Below, piece by piece: positions 41,785 to 49,212 of a DNA stretch of 64,000 bases (within the stretch, counting starts at the first letter, position 1; every line of letters starts with the position of its first letter). Origin of the DNA: Tychonema litorale BBK16 (GTDB lineage: Bacteria > Cyanobacteriota > Cyanobacteriia > Cyanobacteriales > Microcoleaceae). The position numbers and the translations under genes were made by a program. The notes beneath the pieces are model-generated. The model saw only the letters and a list, made by a program, of their open reading frames with translations. It did no database searches and had not been told where the DNA came from. The stretch is taken from assembly GCF_021648855.1 (NCBI RefSeq), contig NZ_JAKJHX010000012.1:1-64000 (forward strand), written 5' to 3'.

Positions 41785-43887
41785 ATGAAACGCTTTCCTT
41801 TTCCTCTACGTTTTTCAATTCCTGTCATTATGATGATTTTCAGTAGTTTACTAGGTTTATTTTCTTTTCAACGAGAGGTAGCTCAGTCTTTCCGCAGACA
41901 AGAAGAAGAAGGAATGAACAATTTGAAGTTTTCCACAAATCAAATATCGGGAATGCTGGAATATTTTTACCGCAGAGGAGATGTTGAGCAAGTGGAAATC
42001 GCCATTAGCAAGTTGGGAGGCGAGCGTAATATCCGCCTTGTCTTACTTTGTGATGAAAATAACACCATAATTTTGGCAACCCGTTATGAATTGCGGAATC
42101 AACCTATTAGCAACAGCTCATTACCTAACTACTTGCTAGCCGAATTTTCCCAAGTTCGGGAAAGGATGTCAGGAAAAATCCAGCTTGCTCAAAATAGAGA
42201 GAGCACCTGGGCAATTTATCCGCTTGTGTTGGGCGCTAAACCGGGAGAAGTTCGCCCTTCGAGAGTTGGCATTCTTTTGGTAAAATATGATATTTTGTCG
42301 CTCAAACAGCAAGCTTATGCAGATTCTTTGTACCGATCGACTCAAAACAGCATTGGATTAGCTTTATTTTGCGTAATTATCTGGTTATTTTTTGATAAAA
42401 CATTGACTGGGCGGGCGGCGAGGTTGGTAGCAGTGAGCAACAGCTTCAGCAAAGGCAAATTAGACGATCGCGCTCAACTCGGAGGATCTGACGAACTTGC
42501 TCAGATTGCGGCTGCTTTTAACCAAATGGCCGAACATATTCAGTCTGATACGGAGGTGCTACAGGAGAGGGAGGAACGTTTCAGAACTCTGGTTTCTAAT
42601 ATTCCTGGTGCTGTTTATCGATGGGTATTTGATTCTGAATGGAAAATCCAGTTTATCAGTGATGCGATCGCGGAAATTTCTGGCTATCCCGCCACTGATT
42701 TTATTGACAATCAAGTTTTGGTTTTTGAGAGCATCATCCATCCTGAAGATACTGAAATGGTAGAAAAAGTTATTAAAAAAAGAATTATCAAAAAACGAGA
42801 TTATATAATAGAATATCGGATCATTAGACTGGATAAAACTATCAGGTGGGTGTTAGATAAAGGTCAATGTATATTCAATGAAAATGGCGATATTCTATGG
42901 CTAGATGGAGTAATCTTTGATATCACCAAGCGCAAATTCGCTGAAGTAGAACTGCATAAAACTTTGCAAATTAAGAACCAACTTGCGGCCACAGCCACGG
43001 CTCAATCTCAACAACTAGAACAAACTCTCAAAAATTTACAGCAAACCCAGGCGCAACTAATTCAAACAGAGAAAATGTCTTCTCTGGGTCAAATGACTGC
43101 TGGTGTGGCCCACGAGATTAATAACCCAGTTAATTTTATTCATGCCAATATCGCCTACGTTAATAAGTATAGTCAAGAGTTATTAAAGATTACTAATATG
43201 TATCAGGAGGAATACCCTAATCCTTACCCTAAACTTGCCGAGTTAATGGAGGAGTATGACCTAGATTTTATTAAGGAAGATTTGCCGAAAATTTTATCTT
43301 CAATGAAAGTTGGTACTGATCGTATTCGTGAAATTGTATTAAGTTTACGAAATTTCTCTCGTCTGGATGAATCTGATGTAAAAGCTGTGAATATTCATGA
43401 GGGGATTGACAGCACTCTGTTGATTTTACAGAGCGATCTCAAAGCCAAAGCTAATTTTAATGAAATTGAAATCATTAAAATTTATGGAGATCTGCCACTG
43501 GTTGAATGTTATGCGGGACAGCTAAATCAAGTATTTATGAATGTTTTGAGTAATGCTATATATGCTTTGCACAATCCCCAAGAACATGATTCAAACAAAC
43601 AGAAAACTAACTCTGCTAATCAGATTATAATTAGTACATCTATTCAAAAATCAGATTGGGTAAAAATTAGTATTAAGGATAATGGGCCGGGCATAGATGA
43701 GGCAGTGAAATCAAAAATTTTTGACCCTTTCTTTACGACGAAACCAATAGGTCAAGGTACTGGATTGGGATTATCTGTTAGTTATCAGATTGTTGTGGAT
43801 AAACACGGTGGGGATTTGCAGTGTATATCCACAGTTGGAGAAGGGACTGAATTTGCGATCGCTTTGCCGATCGCCAAAACCAAATAG
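41785..43887 (+). CDS. Membrane sensor histidine kinase (HAMP-PAS-HisKA-HATPase)
   Basis: 700 aa. Two membrane helices (about residues 8-27 and 188-205) bracket a ~160-residue periplasmic sensor domain with no name I recognise. A HAMP domain follows (RAARLVAVSNSFSKGKLDDR), a PAS-PAC domain (about 260-390), a coiled-coil, and the kinase core with phospho-acceptor His443 in AHEINNPVNF; N-box NVLSNAIYAL, G1 DNGPGID, F/G2 TTKPIGQGTGLGLS. HWE/Asn-rich HEINNP type. No response regulator is adjacent. Gene order suggests it senses the state of the upstream binding lipoprotein. Confidence 0.88.
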   Translation: MKRFPFPLRFSIPVIMMIFSSLLGLFSFQREVAQSFRRQEEEGMNNLKFSTNQISGMLEYFYRRGDVEQVEIAISKLGGERNIRLVLLCDENNTIILATRYELRNQPISNSSLPNYLLAEFSQVRERMSGKIQLAQNRESTWAIYPLVLGAKPGEVRPSRVGILLVKYDILSLKQQAYADSLYRSTQNSIGLALFCVIIWLFFDKTLTGRAARLVAVSNSFSKGKLDDRAQLGGSDELAQIAAAFNQMAEHIQSDTEVLQEREERFRTLVSNIPGAVYRWVFDSEWKIQFISDAIAEISGYPATDFIDNQVLVFESIIHPEDTEMVEKVIKKRIIKKRDYIIEYRIIRLDKTIRWVLDKGQCIFNENGDILWLDGVIFDITKRKFAEVELHKTLQIKNQLAATATAQSQQLEQTLKNLQQTQAQLIQTEKMSSLGQMTAGVAHEINNPVNFIHANIAYVNKYSQELLKITNMYQEEYPNPYPKLAELMEEYDLDFIKEDLPKILSSMKVGTDRIREIVLSLRNFSRLDESDVKAVNIHEGIDSTLLILQSDLKAKANFNEIEIIKIYGDLPLVECYAGQLNQVFMNVLSNAIYALHNPQEHDSNKQKTNSANQIIISTSIQKSDWVKISIKDNGPGIDEAVKSKIFDPFFTTKPIGQGTGLGLSVSYQIVVDKHGGDLQCISTVGEGTEFAIALPIAKTK

Positions 43888-44052
43888 GGAATGGGGAATC
43901 GGGAATATAGTTTTAAGTTGACTAAATGACAAATATCGGTTAAAGGGAGGAGTGTACCAAAAAAGTTAGAGATTTTAATCTCAATCAGCTAAACTGAGCG
44001 ATAATGAAAACTCCCTTTGACTGCGGCTGTTTCTAGTTTGGTGTTCAACGCT

Positions 44053-46614
44053 ATGTCTACTGTCACTTTTGCTTTATCAACGCCTGTAGCTGCTGAGCCT
44101 GGGGCATTTTATGACAGCAATCAACTGCCGAGTCGCCCCACCGTGTCGGCACAGTGGATTGAAGTTTTAGTAGACTCTCCTTTCAGGGGTGCGGGGGACT
44201 CGCCAGGGGAGCAAAATAAGTTATTTACCTATCGCTTGCCACCGGAACTGACTGTGCAACCAGGAGATATTCTGAGTGTACCATTTGGTAGTCAGCAAGT
44301 GGGTGCGATCGCAATTCGTTTCATTTCTCAGTTACCACCAGACTTAGAACCCGCGCGGGTTAAAGATGTTGAAGATATTGTCAGCAGTGGATTTTTTGCT
44401 CCTACTTACTGGGAATTGCTCGATCGCACTTCTAGCTATTACTGTACTCCTTTAATTCAAGTGATTAGAGCCTCATTACCACCGGGCTTGCTAAGTCGTT
44501 CCGTGCGCCGAATCCGGTTAATTAAAGATGCTATCTCTCCAAATGCCGAAGTATTTCTAAATCCCGCAGCTAGTCAAATTTTACAATTATTGCAATCTCA
44601 AAAAAATGGCGATTATACTTGGCAATACCTCCAGCGACAAGTTAAGGGTGCTTATAGAGGATTGCGAGATTTATTAACACGGGGTTGGGTAGAAAGTTAT
44701 TTGGAACCTCCCCATCCTCCCAAACCAAAATTGAAGCCGGCAGTTACATTAATTGTCAATGCTTTTGTCACAGATTTAACCCAGCGACAACAAGAAGTAT
44801 TGGAAGTTTTGCGGCGTGGCGGCGGTGAAATGTGGCTGAATGATTTGTTGAGAATTTGCAGCGCGAGTTCTTCTGTTGTCAAAAATTTGGAACAAAAAGG
44901 TAGTGTTGTAATTGACCAAAGGGAAGTGCTCAGGGGCGATCGCGGAATTGCTCAAATTCCCGATTCACCCAAAACTTTAACTGATTCTCAGGCCGAAGCT
45001 TTAGGATTCATTAACAGTTTTTCTGAGTTTCGTCAAGTGCTGCTGCATGGCGTTACAGGTTCTGGGAAAACTGAAGTGTACTTACAGGCGATCGCACCCA
45101 TATTAGCAAGTGGCAAATCCGCGATCGTACTCGTCCCCGAAATCGGCCTGACACCCCAGCTTACAGACAGATTTCGTGCCCGTTTTGGGGAGCAAATTTG
45201 CGTGTATCACAGCGCCCTATCCGACGGCGAACGTTACGATACATGGCGACAGATGCTGACTGGAACCCCGCAAATTGTCATCGGCACGCGATCGGCCATT
45301 TTTGCACCTTTACCTCACCTCGGCTTAATTATCCTCGATGAAGAACACGACAGCAGTTTCAAACAAGAACAACCAGCCCCTTGCTACCACGCCCGCACCG
45401 TAGCCAAATGGCGCGCTGAATTAGAAAATTGTCCCCTAATTTTAGGTTCAGCTACCCCAGCTTTAGAGACTTTTGTGGATACGCGAATCAATAATTACTC
45501 ATTACCAACTATTCATTACTTATCATTGCCAGAACGCATTTATTCGCGTCCGATGCCACCGATTGAAATAGTCGATATGCGTCAAGAATTGCGGCAAGGA
45601 AACCGTTCGATTTTTAGTGTTGCGCTGCAAAATGCCCTGGAACAATTGCAAGCCAGACAACAGCAAGGTATTCTATTTATTCACAGAAGAGGACATAGTA
45701 CCTTTGTCTCTTGTAGGAGTTGTGGCTATGTGATGGAATGCCCTAATTGTGATGTTTCGCTGTCTTATCACAACATCGGCGAAGGTACAGCAGAAATGTT
45801 GCGCTGTCACTACTGCAATCATACGGAACGACATCCTCAAAACTGTCCTGAATGTGGTTCTCCTTATTTCAAAAACTTTGGTAGTGGTACTCAGCGAGTC
45901 GAACAGGAATTAACCAGATTGTTTCCTGAATTGCGGGCAATTCGATTTGATAGCGATACGACTCGAAATAAAGGCGACCACCGCCGATTGTTAACTCAAT
46001 TTGCCAATGGGGAAGCTGACATTTTGTTGGGTACGCAAATGCTGACTAAAGGATTAGATTTAGCTGGAGTAACATTAGTGGGAGTTGTCTCTGCTGATGG
46101 GTTGCTAAACTTATCCGATTATCGGGCCAGCGAACGAGCTTTTCAAACATTAACTCAAGTCGCGGGCCGTGCGGGTAGAGGGGATGATCCGGGGCGGGTA
46201 ATTATGCAAACTTACACTCCTGAACATCGGGTAATTCAAGCAGTTAGGCAACACGAATATACAAGTTTTGTAGAGACAGAATTAGCCGAAAGAGCTGCGC
46301 TGAATTATCCTCCTTCGGGGCGGCTTGTTCTGTTGCGGTTAAGCAGTTTGGATGCGGCAGAAGTTGCGGTGACGGCGGTACAATTAGCCTCTGCTTGTCA
46401 TGAGTATATTCAGCGATTGTCTTTGCCGGGATGTGAGTTGTTGGGGCCGGCACCTGCGGCGATTATGCGGGTGGCAAATCGGTATCGATGGCAGATTTTG
46501 CTGAAGTTGCCTTTGGATGAGTCGGTGGATTTGTCGGATTTGATCGGTTTGCGCGATCGCACCCCGCGTTCTGTTAGTTTAACTATTGATGTCGATCCGT
46601 TGAATTTTGGTTGA
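44053..46614 (+). CDS. priA: Primosomal protein N' (PriA helicase)
   Basis: 853 aa from ATG 44053 (TTG 44017 would add 12 residues). It restarts stalled replication forks. N-terminal DNA-binding domain (IEVLVDSP...FTYRLPPEL...VPFGSQQVGAI), Walker A LHGVTGSGKTEVY, DEEHDSSFKQEQ, and two zinc-binding clusters: CRSCGYVMECPNC and CHYCN...CPECGS. Helicase motifs GTQMLTKGLDLAGVTLVGV and QVAGRAGRG close the core. Complete and monocistronic. Confidence 0.96.
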   Translation: MSTVTFALSTPVAAEPGAFYDSNQLPSRPTVSAQWIEVLVDSPFRGAGDSPGEQNKLFTYRLPPELTVQPGDILSVPFGSQQVGAIAIRFISQLPPDLEPARVKDVEDIVSSGFFAPTYWELLDRTSSYYCTPLIQVIRASLPPGLLSRSVRRIRLIKDAISPNAEVFLNPAASQILQLLQSQKNGDYTWQYLQRQVKGAYRGLRDLLTRGWVESYLEPPHPPKPKLKPAVTLIVNAFVTDLTQRQQEVLEVLRRGGGEMWLNDLLRICSASSSVVKNLEQKGSVVIDQREVLRGDRGIAQIPDSPKTLTDSQAEALGFINSFSEFRQVLLHGVTGSGKTEVYLQAIAPILASGKSAIVLVPEIGLTPQLTDRFRARFGEQICVYHSALSDGERYDTWRQMLTGTPQIVIGTRSAIFAPLPHLGLIILDEEHDSSFKQEQPAPCYHARTVAKWRAELENCPLILGSATPALETFVDTRINNYSLPTIHYLSLPERIYSRPMPPIEIVDMRQELRQGNRSIFSVALQNALEQLQARQQQGILFIHRRGHSTFVSCRSCGYVMECPNCDVSLSYHNIGEGTAEMLRCHYCNHTERHPQNCPECGSPYFKNFGSGTQRVEQELTRLFPELRAIRFDSDTTRNKGDHRRLLTQFANGEADILLGTQMLTKGLDLAGVTLVGVVSADGLLNLSDYRASERAFQTLTQVAGRAGRGDDPGRVIMQTYTPEHRVIQAVRQHEYTSFVETELAERAALNYPPSGRLVLLRLSSLDAAEVAVTAVQLASACHEYIQRLSLPGCELLGPAPAAIMRVANRYRWQILLKLPLDESVDLSDLIGLRDRTPRSVSLTIDVDPLNFG

Positions 46615-46675
46615 TTGGTGGCAACCTGAACAATGTATCAAATTTAAGTTGTGTAGGTACTTCTATTTTAGTAGG

Positions 46676-46757
46676 GACACGGCATTGCCGTGTCCTTTTA
46701 TTTTAGACACGGCATTGCCGTGTCCTTTTATTTTAGATACGGTATTGCCGTGTCTTC
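46676..46757. repeat. R1 core in three tandem 30-base units
   Basis: GACACGGCATTGCCGTGTC followed by CTTTTATTTTA, period exactly 30, first two copies identical, third with three changes. Each unit holds a palindrome. It follows the priA stop and may act as a multiple terminator. Confidence 0.9.
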
Positions 46758-46850
46758 TATCATGTCTGAGTGCAACCACAATTAATCTAATTTAATAGAT
46801 TGTTTGTGAACCTCAAATATTGTTTGTAAAACCCGCCTTTACCAGTCAAA

Positions 46851-47330
46851 TTAAAAATTTGCTGCGTAAGTTAATTCAAATTGGCGGCATAAGGTGACGC
46901 AACAATAGTTGGGTTTATCGAATACTAAGTTGTAATTCATCTCCCCATCTACTTTAGTTATCGGTTGCTTTAATGGAATGCCGTGGATGTCGTATTGTCG
47001 GCGTTCTAAGGCACTCCAGTCGATAATTTTGATATCAATTTGGTTCTGCAACTCAGCTACTAGCAAAAACAATTCCATCTTGTTTTGGACTTTCCCAGTC
47101 AGCGGAAATTTCATCAAAACTAACTGCGTGACAAGGGGTTTTTGGTCGTTAGGAAGCTTATGGGTATGGCAATTGCTGAGTTCTATATCGTAAGCTTCTA
47201 GCTTGAATTTTTCTCCATTGGCAATCACAGATGAGTGTAAGTCTTTGAGGCACTTATCTAGATGGGGTATCAGCCCCAAATCTGGATCGCACAGGAGTTT
47301 GCGAATATTGGAGGTTTCAGTGATTGTCAT
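46851..47330 (-). CDS. Hypothetical protein, 159 aa
   Basis: Soluble protein without recognised domain. It has a C-terminal beta region with the pattern MNYNLVFDKPNYCCVTLCRQFELTYAA. ATG 47330. Five cysteines and a His-rich NCHTHKLPND segment are noticeable, but no metal-site pattern is clear. Transcribed in the same direction as the glycosyltransferase whose coding region ends 68 bases before it, perhaps an operon. Confidence 0.55.
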   Translation of the reverse strand: MTITETSNIRKLLCDPDLGLIPHLDKCLKDLHSSVIANGEKFKLEAYDIELSNCHTHKLPNDQKPLVTQLVLMKFPLTGKVQNKMELFLLVAELQNQIDIKIIDWSALERRQYDIHGIPLKQPITKVDGEMNYNLVFDKPNYCCVTLCRQFELTYAANF

Positions 47331-47398
47331 TTGAGATTTTTATGTTATTTTTTGATTCTTATCTCTATTTTACTTCTAAAAGTACCTCGGTTTGAAAT

Positions 47399-49042
47399 CT
47401 ATTTTTTGGTGAGTTTCCAGAGATTGAGCTGAACAGTACCAAGAATGGGGTCTATTTGATAATTTTGTTTCTGGATTTGCGATCGTAATACTGAAGATGG
47501 TCTGTATAAAAACACGTGATCAAAGCCGTTGGGAATTTTAGGACTTTTTGGCTTTTCAACTGCCAACTCTTGATTTTGGTAGCAAGAAGTGTAGCAGCGG
47601 GGTGCGATTAGGAGTTCGACTTTTGGTTGGAGGCGATGACTTAAAGGCATGATATATGCAATATTGGCATCGCTGACAATCACGGAATTAGTAGCTTCAT
47701 TGACTATCGTTGCTACTTCCAATTCGCCTCGCAACCAACCACTGCCTTTATTCCACCACATATCAGCTTGGGAACTAACTCCGGCGGATATAATGCCAGC
47801 AGAAAAGAGTGATACTATACCTATTTTCCACAATTTCTGCTGCTTAAAATTATCCAGGTTGCTACTAATTTTGGTAGACAACAGGTAAGCAACAGCTAGC
47901 TGAATTCCCACATAACAAGGAACTAAATATCGAGGATTTGTCGATCGCCTACCACCTTGGATTATATCAGGTATTGCTAAAAACAGAGCTGTTGTGGCAA
48001 TTAGTAAGAATACCAGCAACCATACTCGTCTTGGTGTTTGCTTGTACAGAAAATAAATTGCGTATCCAACTAAAGCTATAATAATTAGACTAAGGGGAAT
48101 GAGCAAGGTTAATTGTATGGGATCGGCACTACCATCAATACCTATATCAAAAAATGCGATGGTGACAGAACCAATCCATCTAGTAACTAATCTTAAGAGA
48201 TTTTTTTGTTCTGCCCATACTGTTGTGCTTCTAATTTGATCGAAGTTTTCTAAAGCATTTAATAGAAAAGGGATGGAGACTATAAATGCTAGTAAAGTTG
48301 CTGTATAATAAGCAATAAATGTTTTAATGTCGCGCCAGTTGGCAATGATGGTGATGTAGATTGCATGGGCTGCGGCAACACAGACAAATAACAAGTGGGT
48401 GGAAAGTCCCATTATTGTCATGAGTGCGTATATTGTCCAGTGATAAACAAGTCTAGTTGGCTTTTGATTTTCTTCAGTAGCGCGGGTTGCTCGTAACAGG
48501 GCGGCTGTTGATATAATAGTAACCACAGTCCACAAACTGTACTGTCTGGCTTCTTGGGCGAACAGGATATGGTAGGGAGAAATGGCAAAAAGTGCGATCG
48601 CCATCCCAGCCACAGCAGAGGATTCAAATAACTCCCAAGCTAGCCAATAAATAGCCGGGAATACTAACAAGCTAATCACAGCAGCTAAGCTTCTCATTGC
48701 TGTCACAGAACTACCGAACCATTGCCCCCAATATCGCGCTAGTATGTAATACATGGGCGGGTGTTGGGGATCTTCTGCTGTTAAAGAGTGTAGGGTGTCA
48801 GTTAAATCGCGATCGGGATTTATCTGCTGATATTTTTGTAAATCTGAGGGCGAGATTGTTTGCTGGGACGAAATTTCTTGGAGCATTTTGGCTTCGGTGT
48901 AGCCAGAAACTCTCAGAGAGGTATAAGTTTCGTCGATCCAGTAGAATTTGCGATCGAGATTTGCGAACCGAAAGAAAATACCGATTACTAATAAAATAAT
49001 AAGTGGGAAAATCAACTTATTTTGGAAAAGTTTAAAATTCAT
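47399..49042 (-). CDS. GT-C (GT39/ArnT-like) membrane glycosyltransferase
   Basis: 547 aa with 10-12 membrane helices. The first loop carries the acidic pair Asp37-Glu38 in FYWIDETYTSLR, the expected catalytic/metal-binding position of polyprenyl-phosphate-dependent GT-C enzymes. A conserved HPPMYYILARYW segment follows. The C-terminal soluble part (VNEATNSVIVSDANIAYIMP) is extracytoplasmic. Role: transfer of a sugar from a lipid carrier to lipid or protein; donor and acceptor unknown. Confidence 0.78.
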   Translation of the reverse strand: MNFKLFQNKLIFPLIILLVIGIFFRFANLDRKFYWIDETYTSLRVSGYTEAKMLQEISSQQTISPSDLQKYQQINPDRDLTDTLHSLTAEDPQHPPMYYILARYWGQWFGSSVTAMRSLAAVISLLVFPAIYWLAWELFESSAVAGMAIALFAISPYHILFAQEARQYSLWTVVTIISTAALLRATRATEENQKPTRLVYHWTIYALMTIMGLSTHLLFVCVAAAHAIYITIIANWRDIKTFIAYYTATLLAFIVSIPFLLNALENFDQIRSTTVWAEQKNLLRLVTRWIGSVTIAFFDIGIDGSADPIQLTLLIPLSLIIIALVGYAIYFLYKQTPRRVWLLVFLLIATTALFLAIPDIIQGGRRSTNPRYLVPCYVGIQLAVAYLLSTKISSNLDNFKQQKLWKIGIVSLFSAGIISAGVSSQADMWWNKGSGWLRGELEVATIVNEATNSVIVSDANIAYIMPLSHRLQPKVELLIAPRCYTSCYQNQELAVEKPKSPKIPNGFDHVFLYRPSSVLRSQIQKQNYQIDPILGTVQLNLWKLTKK

Positions 49043-49116
49043 TTTTGATCAATCTTTTCTATTAAAATACTTCCTGGTTTCACGTCACATCATTTCCCGT
49101 TGTTGAGTAATGATAA

Positions 49117-49181
49117 GAGGAGACGGCAGTGCCGTTTCCCTACCGCAATTAGTTGTAGGGACACGGTACTACCGTGTCCTC
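49117..49181. repeat. R1-type inverted element, uninterrupted
   Basis: GAGGAGACGGCAGTGCCGTTTCCCTACCG ... GTAGGGACACGGTACTACCGTGTCCTC, an imperfect hairpin of about 65 bases. It shows the undisturbed form of the elements that host MITE copies A and B. Confidence 0.8.
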
Positions 49182-49212
49182 TACGAAGTCCTCACTACGA
49201 ACCTAAGAATGA

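Noticed and set aside
43888-44052. TTAAGTTGAC at about 43914 as a MITE end
   Set aside because: The match ends after ten bases and no inverse copy lies nearby.
46676-46757. CRISPR-like array
   Set aside because: Repeats are contiguous palindromes with constant AT-rich spacers and no unique spacers or cas genes; no CRISPR array was found in the window.
46607-46795. Open frame of 62 codons with repeated DTALPCPFIL phrase
   Set aside because: Translation of the 30-base R1 tandem array; no independent support.
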